DNA of 64,000 nucleotides from positions 43,522,682 to 43,586,681 of the forward strand of contig OX439005.1 of the NCBI GenBank assembly GCA_949316495.1. Reading direction: 5' to 3'. The notes under the pieces are model-generated. The model was not told the DNA's origin. It was given only the letters and a program-made list of their open reading frames with translations, and ran no database searches. A program made the translations under genes and the position numbers. Below, one piece after another: positions 24,866-37,600 of this stretch. The number at the start of each line of letters is the position of its first letter. Within the stretch, counting starts at the first letter, position 1. The stretch is from Amphiduros pacificus. Lineage: Eukaryota; Annelida; Polychaeta; Phyllodocida; Hesionidae.

Positions 24866-27453
24866 ATATTCATTGCCTTGATCTTATGCTCATTTGAAAG
24901 AAAATGTAAAAATATATATGGAATGGTGGAGAGACAGCACCAATGCTTTTATTATGGTTGTTCTCGATGACCAAATGGAGAGTAAGAACAATTTTCACTC
25001 CTGGGAAATTCTTATTTGTATATTACTCGAAAAGTCATCATTAAATCTTCAAATCGTCAACTTTGTAGCCTCCATCTTCACAAACGTTTCTGAGCTCCGA
25101 AAATCCCTTAAGTAAACCCCAATATGAAGTTTTATCTTTCTTTCTGTATTAAGTCATTGTTATATTTTCTACGTTCCCCCACAAAAATAACATAAAATGT
25201 TCTGACATATACATCGTTCAAATAGAATCCTAATGAACATGAATATTTCATCTAAAATGTACTTTTCCCAATCAGGATTCAAACCTTGGACCTTAAGCAT
25301 GAGAATCAATCTTCTTACGATTTAAGCCATGTCCCGATCCCTGGCAGCACTGTATGACTTATTCTTGTTAAAGAATATGTTTTTTTCTGCCTATATTATT
25401 TCCAAACCCCGAGAAGAATTATCATTATCAAGTGTACCGTATGAATTATTGAAAAAAAAAAAAAAAAAAAAAAAATGTCGATGAAGGACCAAGCCGTTAC
25501 GATTCTTAGAGAGCATCTCCCACTTTCGGTTGATGAGAAATAGCTTCAAGGTCAAGGCCATTGTTAATTAAGCCTTTTTATTTGCAGTTGGAATTCGGCT
25601 CTGAGGATCCACTTCCGGCGCAGTTTTTTCTATGAAGGGGACGACGAGGAAAGAGTGATATTCCAAGTAGCTCAGGTTGGAATGTGAGAGTTCATGATGT
25701 GTTGCTCTTCCCCTAAGTCTCAGGTCAGGGTACCAGTGGTACAGACTTAAAACGTCAGCTGATATCATACTGAGAAGATTCACTTGCTGAGATTAGTCCT
25801 CAGATTTTTGGGATTTGTGTCTCGCATTGAAGATTTGCAATTCACCATACACACATCTTAGCATTACCACTACAGATATTTCATCATTCAAATTGTGTTT
25901 TTATTTAACAAGTAAAAATGATTACAATATTTGATAGGTTCTTATGATTATAGAAATCCTAATTCTACATTGTTTACACTGTCAAAACCACTGTGATTAG
26001 GGAGGCATTGACACAATTTCCAAGAAGTGATCTGTGCACATGTGAGCACCTGCATTTATTGGCTGATCTTGGAGATCACATCATACTTAAGATGAACCTC
26101 TAGAATCTTTTTAAAGCATGACATTTTTGTGGAAGGGAGGGGACAAGCCCTTGGAGATTGAGAACAAGGGAGATGAAAAGTTTATATTGCTCTAAGAGTA
26201 GACTTTGAAAGAATACTATGGTTTAATCTTTTCACTGTTGATTTACATCATGAATAACATGGTCAAATATGAACATCTCCACCTTTTGGGAGTCATGAAT
26301 ACTATTGCTTTTGAATAATATGCCAATCTGATGGAATACATAAAAGAAAGAGTGTTGTTTACGGGTATGTGTCAAATGGTTGATGAATGGTCAAAACACC
26401 CAGGATAGGTACAGTCCATGTCTATATTGAATGTCATATTTTATATATTCAACTTGAACTTGGAAAAAATAGAAAATGGTAATAAAAGGTAAAGAAAGTC
26501 GGTGACTGGAGTTTTGTGTATTTTTCTGGATAATTTATATGTAAAGTAGTCCGGTAGGATGTAGGTCTTAAAGGGGGAGGTAACATGTCTATATACACTC
26601 AATATGTTCACTCATAACAGAAACCGAAATGGCCAAATAGAGGTTGGAAATGTGCTTGATTTCTCCTCAGGGAAGTATACATGCCAGGTCAAGAATACAC
26701 CACAATCACCAAGTAGCTCAGATCGGGATGTGGCAGCTCCAAATTCCAGTCAACCTTCACTTGATTGGTAGGATGGACATTGTTATTCAAGGAAACATAA
26801 TTATTCACATATTTATTCAAGGAAAGATAACTTAGAAAGATATTTGACATGAAAACTGACATTGCTAATGGATAAAACAAATGGAATATTTCTTCCTAAG
26901 GAGGTTACAGATCCCAAATGTGATTGATATCGAATGGAAACAGCATGTCTCAACATACTCTCCATAGCAGATCCAGGATTTATACCTGGCTTTGCAAGTA
27001 AACGACATATTCAACTCTTTGAGTGAGTGCTTAGAGGCTACACCCAGCACAAGCTTCTTTTTACCAGCTAATAGACAATGAGTCAAATATTTGACACATG
27101 GGGTAGTAACATGGCCAATTGGTGTCATTGTTATTATAAGAAAGTGAGTACAACAATGAGTGAGACATGTATACCAAAACAGTCAGACAAAAATAGTCAG
27201 CAGGGGATGGACCATTAATACTTAAGGGAGGAGGAGGAAAAAAATCTTGATTTTTTCAGGCCTCGTCATGAAGTTACTGAAATAACTTTGAAAGTGCTGT
27301 AAAAACCCTTAACAAATTGATATCAATGGTATAATTTTCAACCAGATGACTCAAATATACCCCGCTCCTAAATTATGAATGACCCATTCTAAATTACTTT
27401 TGAACATATGAAATGGGCATGAGCATGTGTTCAGTTATGTTGTTGCGATTAAG
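24866..27453. other. 3' flank of SLC46 gene 2, gene-free
   Basis: No gene. A 24-nt A run lies at 25452-25475. Blocks at 25655-25690 and 26708-26745 share 'ccaagtagctcag.t.ggatgtg', a small repeat. 27258-27316 (gtcatgaagttactgaaata...) is a decayed 3' fragment of the SINE family. Confidence 0.4.
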
Positions 27454-27465
27454 CACATACATGAG

Positions 27466-27784
27466 TTTTGTTTATTTGTTTGTTCTTGTTTGTTTGGGGT
27501 TTTACATCACTTTCAACATTATTTCAGTCATTTCGTGATGAGACCTACTTGTAGCAGATATAGTGCTGCCTCACTGAATTATCATGTCGCAGGTCCTTGA
27601 CATGACAACCCGCCTGGTTACAGATTTACAAGGACAACGGGCTAACCCTTTGGCTAGGGCCCCAGCTCGTATGTGAATTCAATCTCGGCATGGCTGGGGA
27701 TCGAATCTACGACCTTTGGATCACCACAGAGGAACTGGTGCTAACAAGCTGGTGCTCGAACCAACTGTGCCACGGCCCGTGGCC
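27466..27784 (-). mobile_element. tRNA-headed SINE, minus strand, copy 3
   Basis: Reverse-oriented copy: (caaa)n tail at 27466-27495, then the same 3' block, body and tRNA-like head ending at 27784. Its flanks, cacatacatgag (27454-27465) and cacgtacatcag (27785-27796), look like a target duplication with two differences. With the head changes (B box gatcgaatctacg), this makes it the oldest of the three. Confidence 0.88.
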
Positions 27785-27796
27785 CACGTACATCAG

Positions 27797-28577
27797 CCAA
27801 CCAATTGGCCTACTGTTTGACAATTGTGTGCTAATATGTGGTGACCAACTCTGTGTAAAAAACAACGTATTGTGGCAGAGGTAGTATATGACTCTGTATT
27901 AGCCATGGAGAGTAGTCTCAACATGGAGGTACAAGGCAAATTGATAAAATAAACTTTTCTCAAATTTCAATAATGATCTCTTGAAAATATAAATATGTGG
28001 ACCAAGTCAAAGAATTCTCATCGCTTAGATTATTGTTTCTTTATTCAAACAATAACTCATAAAATATTTAAAATAGTAGATTTAGTAAATTTGGACAACA
28101 AAATTGAGTTTCCATTTGATCACACTGAGGTTATAAAACCTTTCATGACAGGACTTCCTTAATCATATCAGTCCCTGCCACCAAAGGTATAAAGGTGCGC
28201 ACAGGATCGAGCGCAATTCAGTATTCATATAATATGGCTGTCCACTTATTAATGAAAGAAAATAAATAGATTTATTTTGTATTGGCAGTTGTACTGATTG
28301 GTCAGTTTATGTGTCAGACACCGAGTTACAGTTTATTACCTGATGTTGGTCAATTCAGATTTAAGGATATTTTTGTGAGCAAGGCAAGTATTCATGACTC
28401 AGGGAATTCCAAACTTTGAGTGAGATCAAAAACAGGACAATGACTGCAGAGGTAGTAATTAAATACTGCCTAGTAGTATAAATTGTAATGCAGAGTGGTC
28501 ATAAATTGAAGTCCCACCGCTTTGATGCATTTTGATCCAATATTTAACTAACCTTCCGCCATCTTGGTTTTGATGTT
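27797..28577. other. Gene-free stretch
   Basis: AT-rich. Parts of 28142-28520 (caggacttcctt.atcatatcagt, taatgcagagtggtcataa) recur near 30420-30490, so an interspersed repeat is present. No gene. Confidence 0.35.
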
Positions 28578-29600
28578 TTGAGCTCACCTCCCCTCAGCCA
28601 GCTCAATCCCCTCCCCTCGGCCTGGCTCTCCCATCTCACTCCCCGTCCCTCCCCTCAGCCAGCTCACCTCCCCTCCGCCAGCTCACCTCCCCTCAGCGAG
28701 CTCAATCCCCTCCCCTCGGCCTGGCTCTCCCATCTCACTCCCCGTCCCTCCCCTCAGCCAGCTCACCTCCCCTCCGCCAGCTCACCTCCCCTCCCCTCAG
28801 CGAGCTCAATCCCCTCCCCTCGGCCTGGCTCTCCCATCTCACTCCCCGTCCCTCCCCTCAGCCAGCTCACCTCCCCTCAGCCAACTTAATCCCCTCCGCC
28901 AGCTCAATCCCCTCCCCTCGGCCTGGCTCTCCCATCTCACTCCCCGTCCCTCCCCTCAGCCAGCTCACCTCCCCTCAGCCAGCTCACCTCCCCTCCGCCA
29001 GCTCAATCCCCTCCCCTCGGCCTGGCTCTCCCATCTCACTCCCCGTCCCTCCCCTCAGCCAGCTCACCTCCCCTCCGCCAGCTCACCTCCCCTCAGCGAG
29101 CTCAATCCCCTCCCCTCGGCCTGGCTCTCCCATCTGACTCCCCGTCCCTCCCCTCAGCCAGCTCACCTCCCCTCAGCCAACTTAATCCCCTCCGCCAGCT
29201 CAATCCCCTCCCCTCGGCCTGGCTCTCTCATCTCACTCCCCGTTCCTCCCCTCAGCCAGCTCACCTCCCCTCAGCCAGCTCACCTCCCCTCAGTGAGCTC
29301 AATCCCCTCCCCTCGGCCTGGCTCTCTCATCTCACTCCCCGTCCCCCCCCCCCTCAGCCAGCTCACCTTCCCTCAGCCAGCTCACCTCCCTTCAGCCTGG
29401 CTCTCTCATCTCACTCCCCGTCCCTCAACTCAGCCAGCTCACCACCCCTCAGCCAACTTAATCCCCTCCGCCAGCTCAATCCCCTCCCCTCGGCCTGGCT
29501 CTCCCATCTCACTCCCCGTCCCTCAGCTCAGCCAGCTCACCACCCCTCAGCCAGCTCACCTCCCCTCAGCGAGCTCAATCCCCTCCCCTCGGCCTTATCC
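28578..29600. repeat. 99-bp pyrimidine-rich minisatellite, about ten units
   Basis: Higher-order units of about 99 bp marked by 'cctggctctcccatctcact' at 28621, 28720, 28824, 28922, 29021, 29120, 29218, 29317, 29396 and 29494; they are built from 19-bp subunits of the type ctcccctcagccagctcac. The plus strand is almost entirely C/T-rich; the minus strand has many GGGG runs and G-quadruplex-like clusters. Because 99 is a multiple of three, long proline/serine-rich frames stay open; I do not take these as genes. Confidence 0.95.
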
Positions 29601-29640
29601 ACATTTTTTACCACCATGAGTAGCTTGCATATCTGCAAAA

Positions 29641-29720
29641 TTCTCCCAGAAGTGAAAGATTTAACACACCAGATGGAGGCATGGCCCACTCGAACAGTGA
29701 GAAGTACAACAATGATTTGT
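29641..29720 (-). repeat. Small interspersed repeat piece
   Basis: The reverse complement shares 'ttctcactg.tcgag' and 'ggccatgc..ccatctgg.gtgttaaa' with 45284-45345 on the plus strand. It is a fragment of a family too short to classify. Confidence 0.5.
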
Positions 29721-29867
29721 TTTTGTTAATAACTTCAAAAATATAGTAAGAATTGTGGGGGCTTTATTTTGGTGTTTGCTGTCAGGGCTCATTCCTTTAT
29801 TTACATGTTATATTCTTTGTTCTCAACATGAGCTGTAAACCAATTGATAGGAATATGTTTGATATCA

Positions 29868-29984
<117 letters not shown>

Positions 29985-29999
29985 GGCATGAGAACTCTT

Positions 30000-31430
30000 G
30001 TACATCTCTGTCTCTGTTTCAAATTAGATTAAAGATAGATTAAATATTTGATTAAAAATGAACATCCTAAATTTAAAGGATATGATCTATACAATGTTAA
30101 TATAACAAAGCATTTACCTTGTGCTTTTTACAGAATATTTCTTACATGGAATTGTATTCCAATAGAAATGAGAAAACTGATGATTGAGTGGTGGAACACC
30201 CTGCAAATAATATTATTTTCTTGGAAATTTACAAATTTTGTGCCCCTTGTTTTTTAATTACTCATAATACTTGCAAAGAATTACAAGGCATTGTCATACC
30301 CTACTGAGCACAGGATTATAGTATTCTCTGGGACACTGGGTCACAAACATTTCTAATTTCTATACAAGTGATCACAGGATTGGCCAGAAATATTTATCAA
30401 GGTAAGGCTAGGTTATGTTTCCCCTCCATAGCAGGACTTCTCTATCATATCAGTAATTGAATACTACCTGTGTAATGCAGAGTAGGTTAAGTTTTGAAAC
30501 ACTGAATTTAAGGATTGGATGGCACAAAACAGAAGTATCTACACTTCAGGCTCGTGAAAGTAAAATTAATAATTTTATACATAGACTAAAATGTTTTCAT
30601 CCAGAGTTGTGAATTCAGCTCTCACCCCTTTAGTTTTATATGTCAGAAGAGAAATTGACATTGCATTAATCATACATTTTCTACATCATTATCACGGCTT
30701 TCCAGATTCACTATAGTTTTCAAGATTGGTACTAGCAAATATTCTCTCTGGTCATCCTCACAAGATGAAAATTAGATGAATATTAGATAATTTAAAAAAA
30801 AAAAATCCCCTTGGTCAATAAATGAAATTCCTTGTGAGGATTTTCAATTAGGCATTATATTAGTGTTCCGAGGCCTGAGCATATGAGTTTATAAACACAA
30901 TATTCGAAATATTCTAGCCAATAGGGGGCACTCACATATTTGATACACTAGGTGGCTTCTTGTCAATGCTAGAGGTTGTAAAAGCGTATTTCTATTGTGT
31001 AATAAACCCGTAAGAGGGAGCCTCTGTGGCCAACGTCACCACAGCGGCATAATATTAGGCAATTTAGTATTTGAATGTAATTGTGGATTACATATAAAAC
31101 ATCTGCGGTACGTTCTTAATAAATGCAGTGACAGAGATACATAGATTTATTGATAAGGTGATTAAAATGGTAGAATGGAATGATTGAGGTTATAGGGGAT
31201 TATCGAATGATTAAGGTTATAGGGGATTAATGAGGCTGGTAGGATAGATCATATGTAGTGGTGATTTGATAGATTAGATGCAGTGTGATTAAAAAAGAAA
31301 GATATGGTGAAACTGATAGAAAAGATTAAGTTCAGTGAGGCAAATGAAATAAGTGGAATATAGAGAAGCAGACAGTATGTGCCCCGAGTGGGGCCCACAA
31401 GGGACTCCCAGCAATTCCACGTTTTCTTCT
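30000..31430. other. Gene-free stretch with shared repeat block
   Basis: 30625-30735 matches 24260-24375 (caccccttt..ttttatatg.cagaag, attgacattgcatt.atca), so it is either a repeat or a fragment copied from intron 2 of SLC46 gene 2. A CTCF-like word gccaatagggggcact lies at 30917-30932. No gene. Confidence 0.4.
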
Positions 31431-31445
31431 AACTCTGGTTCAATG

Positions 31446-32290
31446 ATCGTTCAGCCTTACCATATCCCATTGTCCCCTATGCCTGACAGAATCCCATTCA
31501 TTCTTTCAGCCTTACCATATCCCATTCGTCCCCTTTGCCTGACAGAATCCCATTCATCCTTTCTGCCTTACCATATCCCATTCGTCCCCTATGCCTGACA
31601 GAATCCCATTCATCCTTTCAGCCTTACCATATTCCATTCATCCTTTCAGCCTTACCTTATCCCATTCATCCTTTCAACCTTATCATATCCCATTAATCCG
31701 TTCAGCCTTACCTTATCCCATTCATCCTTTCAGCCTTACCTTATCCCACTCGTCCCTTATACCTGAGAGAATTCCATTCATCCTTTCAGCCTTACCATAT
31801 CCCATTCATCCTTTCAACCTTACCATATCCCATTCATCCTTTCAGCCTTACTATTTCCCATTCCACGCATTTATATTATTAAATTCCATTCCCCTCATTT
31901 AATCCACCAACCTCACCACAACCCATTCATCCCATATGCCTCATGTCCGCCAATCATTCCATCAACCTATATCCATACCATTATATCATTATTCTACTGT
32001 ATCCCATTCAGGGTATGTCATCTCATTCATCTCATTATCTCATTATCTTATTCACCACATCAGACTTACCAGATCCCATTCTTCCCCATATACCTCACCT
32101 AATTCCTTCTTTTCTACAGCATCATTACATTCCAACGGGACCACATAAATGTTATTATGCTTTCCTGGTTCCAGTCATACCATCAACCTGATTCGACAAC
32201 TTATGTATCTCATATACTCTATTCTTGATATTCATTCCATCAATCCCAATTATCTTATTCGCCATTCATTCCATCGGCATTAACTCCTAG
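31446..32290. repeat. 28-bp minisatellite, degenerating distally
   Basis: Units of the type ccttaccatatcccattcat + cctttcag, some alternating with a longer form containing 'tcccctatgcctgacagaat'. They are well conserved from 31446 to about 31860, then drift into C/T-rich cousins up to about 32290. Serine/proline-rich frames across it are artefacts. Confidence 0.88.
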
Positions 32291-34320
32291 TGTTAATAAT
32301 GATAAAATAATAATGATAATAAAACACTCATATTGCACTAAATCAAACTAGTTCTGCTCATGGTGCTCAATACATCCTTTTTTTAAATCCTGATTAAAAT
32401 GCCATTTTTACCACCAACTTGATGACGCCCTGTTTATACCAGAGAATATTCCTAATCTACTGACTATTAATACATCAAGTAGAAATCGTGGTAAATTGGA
32501 CCCTTTCTGTCCCAGAAGATGTCATCTAGAAACATCTTCGGGCATTTCTGTTTCAGAGACAGTAATAATTTATTTAAAATATTGAAGTGTGGTGTTTGGT
32601 GTTACAATGTGAAGGCTTACGGGCACAAGGTAAGAGTGGGTATCATTTCATTATTAAAATTATTCTATGGAGTGTTCTGAATCCTGCAACTCAAAAAGAA
32701 TGCTTCTAGATAATAGTCTTATTAAGTTGATTAAGGTATGGCTATGGATAAACCTGGTGATAAATAAACAGGAGAGTTTATATCTGTTGACCGCGTAATG
32801 ATACCAGTTGTTCCTAACAAAGAGAGTGATAATGCAAATGAAGATTTTTATTAATCTAATCTCAAGGCCCAAATATTGAACAGATTCCTGTTTATGAGAA
32901 AACTGTCAAAGTAAATCTCCTTAATTAGATATGACACGGATGCTAAACATGAACATTTTGCAATCACAATTAGTATTTGAATAATATTGTTTATTCAGAT
33001 TAGTTTCCTTTGTCATGCAAAGGTGTTTTCATAGCATTGACAATAAATGGCAAATATTGAACAATCTGACAAACCACAAAGTAATAACTTCATATACATA
33101 AAATAAGTAGCTTTGCTTTCAATTTGGCGTAACTGTTTTGTCTTTTACAACATAATAAAAACCTTAATGACCCCAATTACCTCTTTTCATTGCATTAATT
33201 TTGCTAAGCACCATTCGACCACCTTACTAGTTTGTATGCTAATCCATTGTGTGTTATATACAAGAATAACATAAATTACCAATCAAAATTACATTCACTT
33301 TCTCAATAGTTATCTGAAGTACATTTTTCTTCCATGTAATATGTGTTGAAAGTTTATCTGTATAATCTAGAGACAGCTTATTGGGCTTATTTTGCGTGAC
33401 ATCAATTTGATGTTGAGGACTTTTTGGCATGGCTCCCCTTCCCCAGTTAGTGAAGTATAAAGGCCCTGAACTCAAGAGCCCCAACCGACGTCTAGAGGTG
33501 TCCACCCCACATGTTTGACTGAACTATGAAGGTGTGTTAGATGCTATGGTTTTAAGTATGAGAGAATAGAGACGCTGGATGTCTGACATATTTGCTACCC
33601 TCTCACGCAATGCTTGCTGGGAAAGCCCTTTGCATGCTGGGAGCTCGAGGACCTTTCTTGATTCGATTTGACAGTTATTTTGTGTCCCATTTGGCATCGC
33701 GACACCTCTTTTGAATATTTCTTTACACGAGTGTGAATGCGAAATTAAATAAATCAAAGTTATATATTAGAGTCATATGGATACTGCAATTGATGAACAG
33801 GTCCATGATTTTCCCACAGAATATTCGTAAAGAAAAGAGGAATTTCTGTGCTATAGGAAACAGCATTAGAAAAAGTATTGTCAAATTATTATGTTACTCT
33901 CGCCATGAAGATATCATGAACATTATATCATATGAACATCATGAAATTATATAATTAAGGATAAATATGATTTTAAAGATAGATTTTGTTGTGCAGGATA
34001 AATCGTATAAATATGTAAATTACCCAAGCTAATTAATAATCAACGGATTCTCCTTGTTGTATTGTCACGGAGACCCTATTAAGAGTTGATATCAAAATTT
34101 TGATTTATATTTTTATGATGTACATACAAAGCTATGTATTGAGTTGACCTATCTTCCCCCCAAACCTAACATTAGATACTGATAATGCATAATTTAAAAC
34201 TATTCTATTTCTATATTTTCTTTGAATAAACCATTTACAATGAATGTGTTTATAAGGATGAAGTAATTGAATTAAGAGCCAAATGGCATTCAACCTTTAT
34301 GCCATTACACGGGTCGTTAC
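32291..34320. other. Start of gene desert
   Basis: AT-rich without gene calls. Two minus-strand frames (33254-33505 and 33524-33757) have no recognisable family or clear splice sites. A GCTAATTA word, the VSX/Chx10-type core, lies at 34028-34035. Confidence 0.35.
34028..34035 (+). promoter_or_regulatory. VSX-type homeodomain site (GCTAATTA)
   Basis: Matches the TAATTAGC core known for Chx10/VSX proteins, 24.6 kb upstream of the VSX start. Such 8-mers are frequent in AT-rich DNA, so it is only a candidate feedback site. Confidence 0.15.
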
Positions 34321-34339
34321 CTAATTTGAAGCAGAAAGC

Positions 34340-34680
34340 ATGGTAAGAGCAGGAGTGGTTGTGTTATGTGTGTGTTTGGAGTGTCCCTACAGTACAGGTG
34401 CAGAGTCCCGGGCAGAGGCCTACAACTGCGGCCACAAATCACGGCAATTGTAGGCGAGGACTGGGCCTATTTGGTCATTGTAGCTGGGCAATAGAGCACA
34501 CGGGCCAGCCCCCGTCCCTAGGCCCTCACCTGCACCCTCCCGCCTCCATTAACATTGCCCAATTGTTGAGCAAGTTTGGCCCAACTGGGCAGCCGCGGTC
34601 ACCTGGGGGGCTGGAAGGGCCTGATGCCCTCGGGCATGGTAATTAAACAAGTGGGCAGGAAGAAGTGCATGAAACAGAAT
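34340..34680. promoter_or_regulatory. Candidate regulatory island 1
   Basis: GC-rich, complex, non-repetitive block in an AT-rich setting, with caattgt, ccattaac, gtaattaaac and CACCTG/CAGGTG words. A 95-codon frame is open but proline-rich and unlike known proteins. The call as a conserved enhancer is an inference from composition and from the VSX neighbour. Confidence 0.3.
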
Positions 34681-35374
34681 AGGCAAAAGAAGGCCTGAGC
34701 CTCTGTAGTGTGGATGTGATAGGTAACTAACTGGGGCCTGTCACAGGGGAGTCTACTTTCTGGCAATGTGTCCTGCATGATCCTCAGAGCACATTGCTCC
34801 TATTTGCTCCTATTTGCCAGGCACTCAGTACCTATCTGATCAGCACCCCTGCTGTGGGACTGGGCCCGCGACGTGTGGTTGGTGACACACCTCTAACAAC
34901 CATCATTACTCACCACCCTACCTGACCACAGCCCATCCATCACGTGTTATTTCCATATGAGAAAATGGCCACATCTTTAATCTCCTTTCCGCCATTCATT
35001 CTACTATAAGGTCACCATTAGAATATAGCTGAATATGTTAATCCGCTGGTTGCTCACCTGATTAAATCATTCTTGGTGTGGTATGTCTTTGTCAGTACAA
35101 TATCATGTGTGTCAACACACAAATGTGATTAGCTACTTCATATTTACAATGCCACATAATGTAGTATTGAGAGTAATAATTGAACATATTTAACCAAATA
35201 TATGTGAGGAGATGAATGCATTTGTATGAAATGTAAGATGTGGCATCATTCTCTGTTTTGATGTTTTGAAGGGAACACGGAGAAGATATTGCCAAGACCC
35301 TTAAATTTTGAATATATGAATATAAAATAACATTGATATTTCAGCTGTTTGTGTTTAAAAAAATTCATATAAAC

Positions 35375-36200
35375 TGGACAATAGGAATGGCATATAAACA
35401 AGACAATAGGAATGTCATAAACAAGACAATAGGAATGTCATAAGCAAGACAATAGGAATGGCATATATACTGGACAATAGGAATGGCATATATACTGGAC
35501 AATAGGAATGGCATATATACTGGACAATAGGAATGGCATATATACTGGACAATAGGAATGGCATATATACTGGACAATAGGAATGGCATATATATTGAAC
35601 AATAGGAATGGCATATATACTGAACAATAGGAATGGCATATATACTGGACAATAGGAATGGCATATATACTGGACAATAGGAATGGCATATATACTGAAC
35701 AATAGGAATGGCATATATATTGAACAATAGGAATGGCATATATACTGAACAATAGGAATGGCATATATATTGAACAATAGGAATGGCATATATACTGAAC
35801 AATAGGAATGGCATATATACTGGACAATAGGAATGGCATATATACTGGACAATAGGAATGGCATATATACTGAACAATAGGAATGGCCTTTAAACTGGAC
35901 AATAGGAATGGCACATATACTGGACAATAGGAATGGCATATATACTGGACAATAGGAATGGCATATATACTGGACAATAGGAATGGCATATATACTGAAC
36001 AATAGGAATGGCCTTTAAACTGGACAATAGGAATGGCATATATACTGGACAATAGGAATGGCATATATACTGGACAATAGGAATGGCACATATACTGGAC
36101 AATAGGAATAGCATATATACTGGACAATAGGAATAGCATATATACTGGACAATAGGAATGGCCTTTAAACTGGACAATAGGAATGGCCTTTAAACTGGAC
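35375..36200. repeat. 25-bp minisatellite, about 33 units
   Basis: Units of the type ggacaataggaatggcatat + atact; variants read gaacaat, cctttaaac or cacatatac. Unit length is not a multiple of three, yet the minus strand has no stop in any frame, giving long overlapping IYAIPIVQ-type frames; these are artefacts. Its left edge (35366-35460) shows diverged units with 'aacaagacaataggaatgtcat'. Confidence 0.96.
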
Positions 36201-37099
36201 CTGATGGTGTTATCAACCTTTTTAACGCAATAACCACATTTCAGATCAGAGGTAAAGGCTTACCACCCAGGCACAATGCCCCGGCCATTCCAACGCTTGT
36301 GGGGCTGGAACATTTTAATTGTTTTCAGGAATATTTACGCAAACCATGTTTTTGATAATCATTCATTTAGTAGGTGTTATAAGATAATCTCCCTGGGCTA
36401 AAATAGAACATTAGAGATATGAGATATATGAGATATATGACAAATTAAAAAATACAGAAATACATTCAAGTGTTTGTAATAATCCCACATCTATGTTTAT
36501 TTTTGTTATTATCCTTCTTCGTACTCGTAGTACAATTATATGCATATAAATACGAGGCATATTAAATATAAAGGCATATTAAAGATAAATATATGTAATA
36601 CATATTAAATAAGATAAATATGAATAAGTCATGCTCAGTATACAATTCAACTAATACTGTATAATCATCGCACAGAGTGTATCACTGTTATATTTTAAGG
36701 AAAAAAACATGATATATGATGCACAATGTAAAAAGACAGGAAGACAGTTCAGGGAATAATATCTGAGTTGCCTTCCATTAGATAAGCAGTAATTAATTTA
36801 ACACAGAGGCAATGTTTTTTTACTGGACATCTGTTTGATATCAATAAATATAATGCTTCCCAACTGAATGTTTACTTTTTGTGTCTCGATGAAGCCACTT
36901 CTTGGTATTTGTAAGTATATAATTTTGCATCTTTTGTATATTGAAATATCTTTTGAGAATCTCCCGGTTGGCCACAGCTTTCATTCAAACATTTAAGGTT
37001 TACCTACGTCAACGAAGACATTTTTTCTGTACCATTTAGAAATCCTACACTTTTGTCTATTGTAAAAACTCTTATTTTAGAAAGTGAAAAAAATTGTGT

Positions 37100-37600
37100 G
37101 GTTTTATTTGAAATAGGAATTTGAACACCTGTACATTTGCAGCATGTTCACGGTCTTGGTCAAGGTGTAAAGCACATTGTGGTATGTTTTTGTGTGAGCA
37201 CACAGCGGTTGGTGTGTTCTCTCTCTTGGTGGCTTCGCTTGCTGCTTTTTCCTGATGGCGGCTTGTGCCAGAGGGGCCACCCCGCCCGGATGGCCCATCG
37301 CAGCGTGGCCCCCTTGCCCAGTACTCACACTTAGTCTCCTGGAAGATGAGCATTATGTTTCTCTCCTGGACCTCTTCTGAATCATCAATGGCCACCATAT
37401 ACACCTGATTTGCCCCCAATTGGCGGATCTAATTGATCGAGTTTGGGGCTAGTTCAGGGCCTTTTATGCAGCATGGAGCAGGAGAGCTCAGCCGTTCCTG
37501 CCTACACCTCCCACTTCTCCTGCCCAATCTGCCCGCAATTAGTCCCCAGGACCCCTTAACTAAATCCTACCCACTGCAGGGCCCATCCAGTTAATATTTT
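37100..37600. promoter_or_regulatory. Candidate regulatory island 2, with possible minus-strand exon
   Basis: GC-rich block containing 'cccaattggcgg', 'ctaattgatcg' and 'gcaattagtcccc'. Within it 37428-37329 on the minus strand could be an exon (see separate entry). The island continues with the same composition on both sides of that segment, which favours a non-coding element. Confidence 0.3.
37329..37428 (-). CDS. Possible 100-nt exon of unknown gene
   Basis: On the minus strand, acceptor-like CAATTAG at 37429-37430 is followed by 33 open codons beginning IRQLGANQVYMVAIDDSEEV and continuing QERNIMLIFQETK, then donor-like T|GTGAGT at 37328. Residue composition is protein-like and a stop lies just before, inside the putative intron. 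Against it: the acceptor has a poor pyrimidine tract, the frame remains open past the donor, no family is recognised, and no partner exon is seen nearby. Confidence 0.25.

Noticed and set aside
28578-29619. Proline/serine-rich frames
   Set aside because: Products of the 99-bp minisatellite (a multiple of three); no flanking exon structure or family.
29641-29720. CTCF-like word 'ccagatggaggc'
   Set aside because: The surrounding 50 bp recur near 45.3 kb, so the word is part of a small repeat.
33254-33757. Two minus-strand frames of 77-83 codons
   Set aside because: No family, no good splice sites, and composition like the surrounding non-coding DNA.
35365-36177. Minus-strand frames of up to 233 codons reading IYAIPIVQ repeats
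   Set aside because: They come wholly from the 25-bp minisatellite, which lacks stops in all three frames.
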